A DNA stretch of 64,000 nt, from positions 2,418,001-2,482,000 of the forward strand of contig NZ_CP054690.1 in NCBI RefSeq assembly GCF_013348805.1, given 5' to 3'. Below are positions 1 to 9,532 of the stretch, in pieces. The stretch comes from Rhodococcus sp. W8901. Lineage in GTDB: Bacteria > Actinomycetota > Actinomycetes > Mycobacteriales > Mycobacteriaceae. The first letter of the stretch is position 1. Each line of letters opens with the position of its first letter. Position numbers and translations under genes: made by a program. The notes under the pieces were generated by a model that was not told the DNA's origin, made no database searches, and saw only the letters and a list, made by a program, of their open reading frames with translations.

Positions 1-509
1 GTCGTCGTGAGTGACGCGTGGTCGAAGTCGGCCGTGTCGACGGCCCCGGCGAGCAGCATCACGCCGCCCACCATTGCGACCGCACCGCCGAGGACGCTGA
101 CGACCACGAGCAACACCGCGGGCAGATCGACGGCGAGCGTGAGGACTGCCAGCGCCACACCGAGGATCACGCCCACCAGGACGACAACCCAGTTCCAGGT
201 CACGCCGACCGCCACCATCGCGGCCGTGCCGAGAGCGAATCCGACGGACGCCATCGCCAACGTCACCGCCACCGCGTAGTACAGGTAGGCCAGCACGGCG
301 AAGAGCAGCGCCACCAGGATGCCGACGATCCAACCCAGTGCGGTGGCGAAGTAGCCGTCACCGGTGATCGCGGAGACCAGGCCGGCGCCCAGGTTCAAAC
401 CCGCGAACGCACCCCAGAGCGCGATCACGAACCGCATGGCGGCCGTACCGCTGAAACAGAACACCGCACCGACGGCGATGGCCAGGATCCCGATCACGAT
501 GTCAGACAT
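1..509 (-). CDS. Multi-pass membrane protein, DUF4203-like (3' end cut by window edge)
   Basis: The minus strand is open from an ATG at 509 to the left edge, about 169 codons, with no stop. The translation begins MSDIVIGILAIAVGAVF and is almost entirely alternating hydrophobic segments and short glycine-rich turns, giving about five or six membrane spans in the visible part. Small-residue-rich helices and a near absence of charged residues recall the TMEM198/DUF4203 group. The substrate and function are unknown. The last visible residues (AVDTADFDHASLTT) turn polar, so the C-terminus is probably close to the edge. Opposite-strand reading frames here are arginine- and threonine-rich shadows and were ignored. 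Confidence 0.7.
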   Translation of the reverse strand, partial: MSDIVIGILAIAVGAVFCFSGTAAMRFVIALWGAFAGLNLGAGLVSAITGDGYFATALGWIVGILVALLFAVLAYLYYAVAVTLAMASVGFALGTAAMVAVGVTWNWVVVLVGVILGVALAVLTLAVDLPAVLLVVVSVLGGAVAMVGGVMLLAGAVDTADFDHASLTT

Positions 510-602
510 GCCGAAACCGTACCGCTGCAGTCTGCTTCGTCGGGCTGTTACTGCGCGCGACACTCGGTCGATGACGCAGTAACCGCCCGGAGTTCGCCCG
601 GA

Positions 603-3137
603 TCAGCCCTCCGCGACCTCGAACTCGTCGAAGACCACCTCACCGGCCGCGTCGGATTCGGCGAGGTTGACCTCGGCGAGCAGCGCCCAACCATGGTCGC
701 CCTGCGGGTCTTCGAGGACCTGCCGGACCCGCCACAGTGTCGGTTCGACGGTCACCTGGAACAGCTGGGGGCCGCGTGCCGACGGTCCGGTCCCGATCTC
801 CTCGTACTCGTCGAAGTACAGCTCGAGCAGGTCGGCCCAGTCGTCGGCGTCCAGACCGTCGCCGAGTTCGGCGAGCTGGTCCCAGCGCCGGCGTGACGCC
901 AGTTCGACGCGACGGAACATCGCGTTGCGCACCATGACCTTGAACGCGCGGGTGTTCGCGGTGATGGGGCGCGGGATGTCGGCGCCGAACGCGACCTGCT
1001 GGTCGTCGGACTCGGCGCCCGGATTGGTGAGCTGCTCCCACTCGTCGAGGAGGCTCGAATCGACCTGGCGGATCAGCTCACCCAGCCACTCGGTGAGGTC
1101 CTCGAGTTCCTCGGTGCGGGCCTCCGCCGGAACCGTCTGCCGCAGCGCGCGATACGCGTCGGCGAGGTACCGCAGGACCAGGCCCTCGGAACGGGCGAGG
1201 CCGTAGTGGCTCACCAGTTCGGCGAACGTCATCGACCGTTCCACCATGTCGCGGACGACGGACTTGGGGGAGAGGGCGAATTCGCTCATCCACGGATGAC
1301 CGGCGCGGTAGATCTCGAAGGCCGGGAACAGCAGATCCGCCAACGGCTTCGGCCAGGTGATCTCCTCGAGCAGCTCCATGCGCTCCTCGTACTCGATCCC
1401 GTCGGCCTTCATCTCCGCGACGGCCTCGCCGCGTGCCGCGTGCTGCTGTGCCATCAGGATCTGTCGCGGGTCGTCGAGCGTCGACTCGATGATCGATACG
1501 ACATCGAGTGCATAGGTGTGCGATTCGACGTCGAGCAGTTCGAGCGATGCGAGCGCGAACGGCGACAGTGGTTGATTGAGGGCGAAGTCGCGCTGCAGAT
1601 CCACCGTCAGCCGCGCCATCCGGCCGTACTCGTCGGGCTCGTCGAGTTGCTGGACGATCCCGGCCTGCAGCAGGCCGCGGTACAGCGAGATCGTCTTGAG
1701 GATGTGTTTGCGCTGCGCCGGCCGCGACTCGTGGTTGTCCTCGAGAAGATGCCGCATCGCCTGGAAACAGTTGCCGGGGCGCGCGATCACGTTCAGGAGC
1801 ATCGAATTGCTCACCGAGAAGCGAGAACTCAGCGGCTCCGGTGAGGCGACGATCAACTTGTCGAAGGTGCCCTCGCCCCACGACACGAAACCCTCGGGTG
1901 CCTTCTTGCGCTGTACCTTCCGACGCTTCTTCGGGTCGTCGCCGGCCTTTGCGAGGGCACGCACGTTCTCGATCTCGTGCTCGGGCGCCTGCACGACGAC
2001 GGTGCCCATCGTGTCGTAGCCGGCGCGACCGGCGCGACCGGCGATCTGGTGGAACTCGCGGGCCCGCAGCTGGCGGGTGCGGGTGCCGTCGTACTTGGTG
2101 AGGCCGGTCAGCAGCACCGTGCGGATGGGCACGTTGATGCCCACGCCGAGTGTGTCGGTGCCGCAGATGACCTTGAGCAGGCCGTCCTGCGCGAGCCGTT
2201 CGATGAGCCGGCGGTACTTCGGCAGCATGCCGGCGTGGTGCACGCCGATGCCGTGACGGACCAGCCGCGACAGCGTCTTGCCGAAGCCGGTGGTGAAGCG
2301 GAAAGCCCCGATGGCCTCGGCGATCGCGTCCTTCTCGGCGCGCGTGCAGAGGTTCACGCTGGTGAGGGCCTGCGCCCGCTCGAGCGCGGCGGCCTGCGTG
2401 AAGTGCACGACGTACACCGGCGCCTGATGGGTCGTGACGAGCTCCTCGATCTCCTCGCCGATCGGCGTCTGCGAGTACGAGAAGTGCAGCGGCACCGGGC
2501 GCTCCGAGCCCGACACCTCCGTGGTGGGCCGGCCGGTGCGGCGGGTGAGGTCCGCACACAGGTGGCTCACGTCGCCGAGCGTCGCCGACATAAGCAGGAA
2601 CTGCGCCTGCGGGAGCTCGATCAGCGGCACCTGCCACGCCCAGCCGCGGTCCGGCTCGGAGTAGAAGTGGAACTCGTCCATCACGACCTGGCCGATGTCC
2701 GAGCCCGGTCCCTCACGCAACGCGAGGTTCGCGACGATCTCGGCGGTCGCGCAGATGATCGGCGCCGACGAGTTCACCGACGCGTCGCCGGTCATCATGC
2801 CGACGTTGTCGGCCCCGAACACGTCGCACAACGCGAAGAACTTCTCGCTGACCAGCGCCTTGATCGGCGCGGTGTAGAACGTTCGCCGGCCCCCGCCGTT
2901 CCGCCATGCAGCGAGCGCGAAGAAGTGGGCACCGAGCGCCACCATCGACTTTCCGGAACCCGTGGGCGTGGCGAGGATGACGTTGGCCCCGGAGACCAAC
3001 TCCATGAGCGCCTCTTCCTGCGCGGGGTACAGCTGCAGGCCGCGATCGCTCGTCCACGACGTGAACGCGTCGAACAGTGCGTCGGCATCTACGCCGTGGG
3101 GGTCGACGGTTTCGGGGAGAAGATCGGGAAGCAGCAC
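603..3137 (-). CDS. DEAD/DEAH-box superfamily 2 helicase with DUF3516 C-terminal domain
   Basis: This 844-residue protein is a Ski2/HelY-like superfamily 2 helicase. Walker A is ATPTGSGKS near residue 57. The Walker B/DEXH box is VMDEFHFY near 150. Motif III is LLMSATLGD near 185, and motif VI, HQIAGRAGRAGYD, lies near 365. The remaining ~450 residues match what is known as DUF3516, a domain fused to actinobacterial helicases. It probably unwinds RNA or DNA, but the substrate is unknown. The start is a GTG with no Shine-Dalgarno sequence. A TAGCCT box ends six nucleotides upstream, so the mRNA is probably leaderless. It is separated from the upstream hydrolase by about 70 bp on the same strand. 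Confidence 0.9.
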   Translation of the reverse strand: MLLPDLLPETVDPHGVDADALFDAFTSWTSDRGLQLYPAQEEALMELVSGANVILATPTGSGKSMVALGAHFFALAAWRNGGGRRTFYTAPIKALVSEKFFALCDVFGADNVGMMTGDASVNSSAPIICATAEIVANLALREGPGSDIGQVVMDEFHFYSEPDRGWAWQVPLIELPQAQFLLMSATLGDVSHLCADLTRRTGRPTTEVSGSERPVPLHFSYSQTPIGEEIEELVTTHQAPVYVVHFTQAAALERAQALTSVNLCTRAEKDAIAEAIGAFRFTTGFGKTLSRLVRHGIGVHHAGMLPKYRRLIERLAQDGLLKVICGTDTLGVGINVPIRTVLLTGLTKYDGTRTRQLRAREFHQIAGRAGRAGYDTMGTVVVQAPEHEIENVRALAKAGDDPKKRRKVQRKKAPEGFVSWGEGTFDKLIVASPEPLSSRFSVSNSMLLNVIARPGNCFQAMRHLLEDNHESRPAQRKHILKTISLYRGLLQAGIVQQLDEPDEYGRMARLTVDLQRDFALNQPLSPFALASLELLDVESHTYALDVVSIIESTLDDPRQILMAQQHAARGEAVAEMKADGIEYEERMELLEEITWPKPLADLLFPAFEIYRAGHPWMSEFALSPKSVVRDMVERSMTFAELVSHYGLARSEGLVLRYLADAYRALRQTVPAEARTEELEDLTEWLGELIRQVDSSLLDEWEQLTNPGAESDDQQVAFGADIPRPITANTRAFKVMVRNAMFRRVELASRRRWDQLAELGDGLDADDWADLLELYFDEYEEIGTGPSARGPQLFQVTVEPTLWRVRQVLEDPQGDHGWALLAEVNLAESDAAGEVVFDEFEVAEG

Positions 3138-3143
3138 CGTTAC

Positions 3144-3149
3144 AGGCTA
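3144..3149 (-). promoter_or_regulatory. Candidate -10 box of a leaderless transcript (helicase)
   Basis: TAGCCT on the minus strand lies exactly six bases before the GTG start at 3137, and there is no ribosome binding site. This TANNNT-N6-start arrangement is typical of leaderless actinobacterial mRNAs. No obvious -35 box is seen. Confidence 0.5.
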
Positions 3150-3205
3150 GAGCCTTGCCGAGCAGTACCGGGCTTCCGGACCCGGGACGCCGCCGCGATC
3201 GAGTT

Positions 3206-4243
3206 TCAGGTGGCGCTGCGTTCGTCGGAGCCCATCGCGTCGAGCACCGCCATGCGGGTCGCGGGAGCGCCGGTGATGGTGCCCTCACCGACGCCGTCGG
3301 TCAGCAGGTTCCGCCAGCGGGTCTCGTCGAACTCCAGCGGTGCGGTCGACTCGAGGAAGTTCTCGACCACACCGAGGAAGCGGAGCGGGTCGTCGCGGAA
3401 CGGGAAGTGACCGGCGTCCTCGAAGATCTCGAGGTGTGAGCCGGGCATCGCGGAATGCGCCAGATGTGCGTGGCTGACGGGGATCACCGAGTCGCGCGCG
3501 CCCCAGATCAGTTGCACCGGGAGGTTCTCGGTCAGATAGCACCGGTCGAGCATCGTGACCACCTGACCGCGCCAGTCGACCACCGAGCGCAACGTCCGCA
3601 GGTACGCCTCGTACGCCGTCGGATCTGGCAGGGCGCCGAGCACCCGGACCAGGTCGGGGGTGTCGTGCAGCATCGTGCCGGGACGCAGCGGCGACCCGTG
3701 GAGGCGGGAGACGACCTCGCCGATCGCGCGGACCGACGTCATCGCACCCGGAATGCGCAGCAGCTTGAGGGCCTCGTTGACCACCGGCATCGAGATCAGG
3801 CGCAGCAGCGGATGCACGTCCTTGGTGACACCGCCGGCCGACACCAGCACCAGACGGTCGACCATGTGTGGGAACTGGTAGGAGAACTGCATCGCGACGC
3901 CGCCGCCGAGCGAATGACCGACGACGGTGACCTTGTCGATATCCAGCACCGAGAGCAGATCGCGCATGCCGTTCGCGTAGGCGGCCACCGAATAGTCGGC
4001 GCGGGGCTTGTCGGAGCGCCCGTGGCCGAGGAGGTCCGGTGCGATCACCGTGTAGTTCTGAGCCAGGTGCGGGATGATCTCGCTCCACGTCGACGAGTTG
4101 TCGCCGATGCCGTGCAACAGGAGGACGGCCGGACCCGCGCCGGCCATGCGGAACGCGCGCCTGTACCCGTGGATGGTGCGGAACACGAGCCGCGGCTCGG
4201 TGTCCGGCACCGGGCGGAGCATTCGCGTGCGGGAGTCGCTCAT
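3206..4243 (-). CDS. Alpha/beta hydrolase (Rv2715-like)
   Basis: This 345-residue alpha/beta-hydrolase carries an oxyanion-hole HGIGDNSSTW motif and the nucleophile elbow GHSLGGG. A late aspartate (IWGARDSVIP) and histidine (EDAGHFPF) complete the Ser-Asp-His triad. There is no signal peptide, so it is cytosolic. The substrate is unknown; it could be an esterase or a C-C hydrolase. The ATG at 4243 was chosen because AGGAGG lies five bases upstream; a longer frame to 4279 has no such site. In M. tuberculosis the homologue sits at the same place beside the PAC2-family gene, and that order is kept here on the same strand. Confidence 0.9.
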   Translation of the reverse strand: MSDSRTRMLRPVPDTEPRLVFRTIHGYRRAFRMAGAGPAVLLLHGIGDNSSTWSEIIPHLAQNYTVIAPDLLGHGRSDKPRADYSVAAYANGMRDLLSVLDIDKVTVVGHSLGGGVAMQFSYQFPHMVDRLVLVSAGGVTKDVHPLLRLISMPVVNEALKLLRIPGAMTSVRAIGEVVSRLHGSPLRPGTMLHDTPDLVRVLGALPDPTAYEAYLRTLRSVVDWRGQVVTMLDRCYLTENLPVQLIWGARDSVIPVSHAHLAHSAMPGSHLEIFEDAGHFPFRDDPLRFLGVVENFLESTAPLEFDETRWRNLLTDGVGEGTITGAPATRMAVLDAMGSDERSAT

Positions 4244-4421
4244 ATCGCCTCCTGAAGCTGCTGCCCGGCACGCGGGCACCGCTCAGATATCGATCGTCCG
4301 AGTATATCCGTGCACCGAGACGCTATGCGCCATATGAGTCGTCAGTGTGACTTCGGATAACGGAAGGGTTTCGTCGTCCACGATACCTGGACGAACGACC
4401 AAATGTTGGGTCGATCAAACC

Positions 4422-5372
4422 TCAGTTCTGATCGTCGTCCCCGGGTGCGTCGTCGTCGAGGCGGGCCTGCTCGGCGAGGAAGCGTTCGAACTCCGCGCCC
4501 AGTTCATCACCGCTCGGCAGGTCGTCGTCGCTCGCGAGGAGCGTCGACTGCTGTTCCTGGGCAGCGACGTACGAGTCGTACTGGTTCTCGAGCGCCCGGA
4601 CCACCGACTGGACCTCCTCGTTCGACGCGATGTGCTCGTCGATCTGCTCGCGGACCCGAGCCGACGCCTCGCCGAGCGCGACGAGTGGCAGTTCGAGGTC
4701 GGCGATCTCCATGACGTTCTCGAGTAGCGTCTCCGCGGCGGCCGGATAGTCGGTTTGCGCGAGGTAGTGCGGAACGTGCACCGAGAAGCCCACGGACTCG
4801 TGGCCGTGCTGGCTCATCCGCAGTTCCAGCAGCGACGATGCGCTGCCGGGGACCTGGAGTTCGCCGGACCAGCGGTGATGATCCTTGATCAAGTCCTTGT
4901 TGGTCGAGTGCGCGGTCACGCTGAGCGGCCGCGTGTGCGGGATGGCCATCGGAATGGCATTGATCCCGACGGTCCGGCGCACGCCCAATTGCTCTGCGAG
5001 CAGGCGGACCGCCGTGGTGAACCGTTCCCAGCGCAGATCCGGCTCCATGCCGGCCAACAGCAGGAACGGCGTGCCCGCGGTGTCGCGCAGGGCGTACAGG
5101 TTGAGTTGAGGAGTCTCGAAGTCCGAGAAATGGTCTGCCTTGAACGTCATGGTCGGACGCCGCGATCGATAGTCGATGAGCTCGTCCACCGCGAACGACG
5201 CGACGAGTTCGGTTTCGAGGCTCTCGCGCAGGTGCTTGGTCGCCAGCTTCACCGCGTGCCCGGCATCGGAGAATCCCTCGAGACCGTGAACCAGGACCGG
5301 TCCCAGGCCGTCGGCCGACGACAGATGCGGTGCCGGGAACTCCAGCTCGTACATCTTCGACTGCTCGTCCAT
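4422..5372 (-). CDS. PAC2 family protein (Rv2714-like)
   Basis: This 316-residue PAC2-family protein is named after proteasome assembly chaperone 2 and is close to mycobacterial Rv2714. Visible hallmarks are the N-terminal GPVLVHGLEGFSDAG and the central LLAGMEPDLRWERF and GINAIPMAIPHTRP segments. The C-terminus is acidic (DDDAPGDDDQN). A role in assembling or handling partner proteins is assumed from the family; the partner is not known. The ATG at 5372 follows GGAAGGGAG at good spacing. The next gene upstream is divergent, leaving a 298-bp shared control region (5373-5670) in which I saw no further gene or clear operator. Confidence 0.88.
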   Translation of the reverse strand: MDEQSKMYELEFPAPHLSSADGLGPVLVHGLEGFSDAGHAVKLATKHLRESLETELVASFAVDELIDYRSRRPTMTFKADHFSDFETPQLNLYALRDTAGTPFLLLAGMEPDLRWERFTTAVRLLAEQLGVRRTVGINAIPMAIPHTRPLSVTAHSTNKDLIKDHHRWSGELQVPGSASSLLELRMSQHGHESVGFSVHVPHYLAQTDYPAAAETLLENVMEIADLELPLVALGEASARVREQIDEHIASNEEVQSVVRALENQYDSYVAAQEQQSTLLASDDDLPSGDELGAEFERFLAEQARLDDDAPGDDDQN

Positions 5373-5670
5373 GACGGCTCCCTTCCTTCGAACTTCTGCT
5401 TCCAGTGTCCCTCACCGGCTCCCGCGTGCCGAAACCGGAGCGGGGGACCAGCGGCGGGGCGCTGCGGTGCCACTGTCGAACAAGATCATCGAATCTCGTC
5501 CCTCGAGGGCCAACACCGGGTCGGCCGCATTGATTCCCGGCCCCGGCGCGGCGACGCCTGTACCCGTCGCGATCGATGTTCACCTCGATCGCCGTTCGCG
5601 TGTGACAGGCTGTCCGCGCGGAACGAGAACGAGGCGGACACCCCGGCGCTGGGACGATGGAGGCTCGAGC

Positions 5671-6351
5671 ATGTCGCAATGGAAGCGGATCGCCGCGGCG
5701 GTGCTGCTGGGGTCGGCTGTCCTGCTCACGGGCTGTTCGGAGGCGGTGACGGGAACTCCGCTGTCGGACGAGTCCGTCGCCGCCGATGCGCGGCCGTTGG
5801 GAGACCTCCTTCTCGACCCGGCTGCCTTCCCGCCGCAGTACCCGGCGGTCGTGCTTCCCCCGCAGGCAGTTTCGCAGGCTGCGCCCGACCTGACTGGCAT
5901 CGCACCGGGCGCCAAGGTGGAACCGGCCGGCTGCAAGCCTCCCGTCCAGGACTACGGCCCCGACGGCACCGCAATGGTCGTGGGCACCGACAACGCCAAC
6001 CGCTCGACGATCACGATCGAATTGATCCGGGTCGCCACGCCGCTCGTGGAGCTCGGAGCGCAGCTGTCCGAGTGCCCGGAGGTGACCGCCACCCGCAACG
6101 GGGTGGATTCGGTCGTCCGGACCACCCTCACTCCGCCCCCGCCGATCGATGCCGACGACACCCTCGCGCTGCGTCGTTCGGTGAGCTCGGGCCAGGGCGA
6201 CCAGGCGGTGACACAGTCGATGCTCACCTTGATCGCGCAGGTCGACGACGTGCGGGTGCAGGCGACGTTCATGTCGTTCGGGGCAGATGCCGACACCGCC
6301 GCTCTCGACGAGCTGTTCACCGCGGCGGTACTGAAGGTCCACGCGGGCTGA
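5671..6351 (+). CDS. Secreted lipoprotein, DUF5642/PknH-C-like
   Basis: This 226-residue lipoprotein has a basic N-terminus (MSQWKR), a hydrophobic h-region and the lipobox LLTGC, with the lipidated cysteine near residue 22. The mature part has two further cysteines (PAGCKPP and LSECPEV) that could form a disulfide, as in PknH-C-like extracellular sensor domains. The function is unknown. The ATG at 5671 follows a GGAGG about eight bases upstream; longer in-frame extensions have no signal peptide at their start. It is divergent from the PAC2 gene and is followed by the DUF4192 gene on the same strand after ~150 bp. Confidence 0.8.
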   Translation: MSQWKRIAAAVLLGSAVLLTGCSEAVTGTPLSDESVAADARPLGDLLLDPAAFPPQYPAVVLPPQAVSQAAPDLTGIAPGAKVEPAGCKPPVQDYGPDGTAMVVGTDNANRSTITIELIRVATPLVELGAQLSECPEVTATRNGVDSVVRTTLTPPPPIDADDTLALRRSVSSGQGDQAVTQSMLTLIAQVDDVRVQATFMSFGADADTAALDELFTAAVLKVHAG

Positions 6352-6504
6352 GCCGCCGACGCTAACACGGCAAACCGACAGTCCTGTCTGTGCCCGGAGC
6401 CGTGAGCTCGGGGTTCTGCACAGGCGGCGGCGACATCCACAGGTCCACCGAATCCCCAGGTCGTGCCCCGGGCCGGGGGGCGCCCCGAGCGGCAGGGTCG
6501 GGGC

Positions 6505-7671
6505 ATGACGACACCGGCCTTCTCACACGACTCGCCCCGCCCACACAACCCGGCTCTGTCCGGACACAGTGATCTCGGGACCCCGAACGCGGTCCGGATA
6601 TCCGACCCCGGCGACCTCATCAGCGCCGTACCGGCCCTGCTGGGGTTTCACCCCCGCCGCTCACTGGTCGCGATCTGTCTCACCGGAACCAGCGTCGGCG
6701 CGGTGATGCGCCACGACCTCGTGCTCCACGATCCCGCTGGGGTGCACGGCGTGATGGAACTGGTCCTCGACCAGTTCGCGGCGGTGAGTATCCGGGAGGG
6801 TGCCGATCGGGTCCTCGTGGTCGTGGTGGACGATCGGATCCCACCCCGCGAGCGTTCGGGCGACCTGTGGCGGCACTCTGCGATCGTCGATCGTTTCCGG
6901 GAACTGTTGTGCGCCGGAGGAATCGAGTTGGCGGCCGCGCATCTCGTCCCGCGAATCGAAGCCGGCGTGCAGTGGCGGGACCTCGTGGGGCACAGCCGCG
7001 GCGTGCTGCCGGATCCCGCCGCATCCGAGGTGGCCGCGGCCCAGGTGTTCGGGGGTCGTGCGATCCGGGGGTCCCGTGAGGAGCTGGAAGCAGTGCTCGA
7101 TCCGGTTCCGGCTGGCGAGCAGGCGTGCATCGCGGAGATCATCGACGCGGCGCGGGAGGCGAGTGTGCGGGGGTTCGCTCTGGCGCACACGGCGTCCGAT
7201 CCCGCCGGCGTCGAACGTGCCCACCTCGAACGCGTCCTCGCGCGCATCGCAGCACTCGACTCGGGTGACGAGATCACGGCGCACGAGTGCGCGGATATGG
7301 CGCTCGCACTGGAGAATCCGCACATCCGGGACGCGCTGCTCGCGCTGACGATCGGGGAGCACGCCGACGCGGCCGAACAGATGTGGATTCATCTGGGCAG
7401 GTCGTTGCCCGATCCCGAGCGCGCCGAACCGCTCGCGTTGCTCGGCTACAGCTCGTACGTGCGCGGCGACGGTCCGATGGCGGGTGTCGCGCTGTGTGCC
7501 GCGCTCGCGGCCGATCCGTGTCATCGGCTCGCGAACCTGCTCGACGACGCCCTGCAGGCCGGGATCCGGCCGGATGCCCTGCGCGACCTCGCTGATCTCG
7601 GATACGAGGTGGCGCAGGACCTCGGCGTGCAGCTGCCGCCGCGGGGCGGGTTATCGCCGCGCGGCGTGTGA
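6505..7671 (+). CDS. DUF4192 domain protein (Rv2712c-like)
   Basis: This 388-residue actinobacterial DUF4192 protein has the family pattern [28 protein letters not shown] near its start and conserved RAxHLExVLARI and tetratricopeptide-like helices toward the C-terminus ([20 protein letters not shown]). The biochemical role is unknown. The ATG at 6505 (MTTPAFSHD) fits the family start better than the in-frame ATG at 6463. Its last 21 bases overlap the end of galE tail-to-tail. In M. tuberculosis sthA (soluble transhydrogenase) lies between the PAC2 gene and this one; no such gene is present here. Confidence 0.82.
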   Translation: MTTPAFSHDSPRPHNPALSGHSDLGTPNAVRISDPGDLISAVPALLGFHPRRSLVAICLTGTSVGAVMRHDLVLHDPAGVHGVMELVLDQFAAVSIREGADRVLVVVVDDRIPPRERSGDLWRHSAIVDRFRELLCAGGIELAAAHLVPRIEAGVQWRDLVGHSRGVLPDPAASEVAAAQVFGGRAIRGSREELEAVLDPVPAGEQACIAEIIDAAREASVRGFALAHTASDPAGVERAHLERVLARIAALDSGDEITAHECADMALALENPHIRDALLALTIGEHADAAEQMWIHLGRSLPDPERAEPLALLGYSSYVRGDGPMAGVALCAALAADPCHRLANLLDDALQAGIRPDALRDLADLGYEVAQDLGVQLPPRGGLSPRGV

Positions 7672-8646
7672 CCGGTCTCCGAGCGCCTGCAGGTACGTCC
7701 ATGCGTCGGCGACGATCTCGTCGAGATCGGTGTGCTCGGGCTTCCAGCCCAGCTCGTCGATCGCGCGGTCGCTCGATGCGATGAGGACCGCCGGATCACC
7801 GGCGCGGCGCGGCGCGTCCTCGGCGGTGATGGGGAGTCCCGTCACTCGTTCGCAGGCCGAAATGACCTCGCGGACAGTGAATCCTGCGCCGCTGCCGAGG
7901 TTGTAGATCCGGTGCCGTCCCGGCTCGGACGACTCGAGCGCCAGCAGGTGGGCCTCCGCGAGATCCAGTACGTGGATGTAGTCCCGCACCGCGGTGCCGT
8001 CCTTGGTCGGCCAGTCGGTTCCGAACACCGCGATCTTCTCGCGTTGACCGAGCGCGACCTGGAGCACGAGGGGGATGAGATGCGTTTCCACGACACGGTT
8101 CTCGCCCGCGCCCTTGTAGGCGCCCGCGACGTTGAAGTAGCGCAGGCTCGTCGCCGCGAGGGAATGCGCGTTCGCATACGACGTGATCGCATGGTCGATC
8201 GCGAGTTTCGTGGCGCCGTACGGGTTGGTCGGACGAGTCGGATCGTCCTCCGTGATCGGTGTCCGCTCGGGCTCGCCGTAGGTGGCGGCCGTGGACGAGA
8301 ACACCAGACGTGGCGTACCGGAGACCCGCATCGCTTCGAGCAGTGCGAGCGTCGTGACGACATTGCCCTGCCAGTACTGCTCGGGGCGCTCGACCGACTC
8401 GCCGACGAGCGACTGCGCCGCGAAATGCAGCACACCGTCGAATCGAGGTGCGCTGTCGCCGGATCCGAGAACGGATCCGGCGACAGCAGCCACGTCGCCT
8501 TCGATGAAATCGGCGCCGACGGGAACCGCGTCGGCATTACCCGTCGACAGATCGTCGACGACGACCACCTCGTGGCCGCGCTCGAGCAGTACCGTGGCGC
8601 ACACGCTGCCGACATAGCCGGCACCGCCGGTAACCAGAAGTCTCAC
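7651..8646 (-). CDS. galE: UDP-glucose 4-epimerase
   Basis: This 331-residue short-chain dehydrogenase/reductase-fold epimerase interconverts UDP-glucose and UDP-galactose in the Leloir pathway, feeding galactan of the arabinogalactan wall. It shows the NAD-binding TGGAGYVGS at residues 7-15, the catalytic Tyr/Lys pair in NPYGATK near 143-149, and the extended-SDR LRYFNVAGA motif. The GTG at 8646 follows AGAGGAG. It lies 45 bp downstream of ideR on the same strand, so the two are probably co-transcribed. The dtxR-galE pairing is known from corynebacteria, whereas in M. tuberculosis galE lies elsewhere. Confidence 0.93.
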   Translation of the reverse strand: MRLLVTGGAGYVGSVCATVLLERGHEVVVVDDLSTGNADAVPVGADFIEGDVAAVAGSVLGSGDSAPRFDGVLHFAAQSLVGESVERPEQYWQGNVVTTLALLEAMRVSGTPRLVFSSTAATYGEPERTPITEDDPTRPTNPYGATKLAIDHAITSYANAHSLAATSLRYFNVAGAYKGAGENRVVETHLIPLVLQVALGQREKIAVFGTDWPTKDGTAVRDYIHVLDLAEAHLLALESSEPGRHRIYNLGSGAGFTVREVISACERVTGLPITAEDAPRRAGDPAVLIASSDRAIDELGWKPEHTDLDEIVADAWTYLQALGDRSHAARR

Positions 8647-8691
8647 CGTTCATCTCCTCTGGCACCGGCGTCGAACCGGCGAAGCGGTCTG

Positions 8692-9378
8692 TCAGACCTG
8701 CTTCACCTGGACGGCGTGGGCCATTTCCTCGGGAAGGTCGAATTCGTCGTGACCGGACACGGTGATCGTCACCGAGCCGGGTCGGGTCTCGACTGTAACC
8801 CGGGCATCGGGAACCACGCCCGCCTCACGGAGTTGGCCGATCAGTTCGGGATCGGACTGCACGTGCTCGGCGAGTCGCCGAACCACGACTGCGGTCGGCT
8901 TGCCCGGGGGCACGTCGGTGAGCCGGATCAGCGTCTCCGCGTTGCCTGCCGGGCGGTCCAGTCCCAGTTCGGCAAGCCCGGGAATCGGGTTACCGTACGG
9001 CGACGTCGTCGGGTTGTTCAGCACCTCGACGAGGCGCCGCTCGACGTCCTCGCTCATCACGTGCTCCCACCGGCAGGCCTCGGCATGCACCTGGTCCCAG
9101 TCGAGTCCGATGATGTCGACGAGCAACCGCTCGGCGAGACGGTGCTTGCGCATGACCGAGACCGCGAGGTTGCGGCCCTTCTCGGTCAACTCCAGATGAC
9201 GGTCGCCTGCCACCTGGAGCAATCCGTCACGCTCCATGCGGGCAACCGTCTGGCTCACGGTCGGTCCGCTCTGCTCGAGCCGTTCGGCGATCCGCGCGCG
9301 GAGCGGGACGACGCCCTCTTCTTCCAAGTCGTAGATCGTCCGGAGATACATCTCCGTGGTGTCGACCAGATCCTTCAC
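8692..9378 (-). CDS. ideR: Iron-dependent repressor IdeR (DtxR family)
   Basis: This 228-residue iron-dependent repressor blocks siderophore and iron-uptake genes and activates iron storage when Fe2+ is bound. The helix-turn-helix spans roughly residues 25-50. Metal ligands are all present: Met10 (TTEMYL), His79 and Glu83 (KHRLAE), His98, Cys102, Glu105 and His106 (QVHAEACRWEH). The C-terminal SH3-like domain is also present (SVTITVSGHDEF). The ATG start has no strong ribosome binding site. It is divergent from acuC and probably heads an operon with galE. A siderophore-binding gene at 63-64 kb is a plausible target, but no consensus IdeR box was found in the window. Confidence 0.96.
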   Translation of the reverse strand: MKDLVDTTEMYLRTIYDLEEEGVVPLRARIAERLEQSGPTVSQTVARMERDGLLQVAGDRHLELTEKGRNLAVSVMRKHRLAERLLVDIIGLDWDQVHAEACRWEHVMSEDVERRLVEVLNNPTTSPYGNPIPGLAELGLDRPAGNAETLIRLTDVPPGKPTAVVVRRLAEHVQSDPELIGQLREAGVVPDARVTVETRPGSVTITVSGHDEFDLPEEMAHAVQVKQV

Positions 9379-9520
9379 TCTTACACCCCTTCGTCCGGAG
9401 TGATTCTACCGGGCAAATCACGTTCCGGGTTCCGCTCGGGCGCCAGGCGCGTCCGGTCCGCCGTCGGGGCTCCGAACCGGTCCCGGACATGGCGCCTCGC
9501 GCCTGCCGTGCCGCGGCAAG

Positions 9521-9526
9521 TAACTT
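9521..9526 (+). promoter_or_regulatory. Candidate -10 box of a leaderless acuC transcript
   Basis: TAACTT is followed by exactly six bases and then the acuC ATG at 9533. No Shine-Dalgarno sequence is present, so translation probably begins at the 5' end of the mRNA. Confidence 0.5.
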
Positions 9527-9532
9527 GGGTCC

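Noticed and set aside
4507-6365. Long overlapping frames on both strands over the PAC2 and lipoprotein genes
   Set aside because: They have shadow composition, no start signals, and conflict with recognised families.
9379-9532. IdeR box in the ideR-acuC intergenic region
   Set aside because: No match to the TTAGGTTAGSCTAACCTAA-type consensus could be found there or upstream of visible genes.
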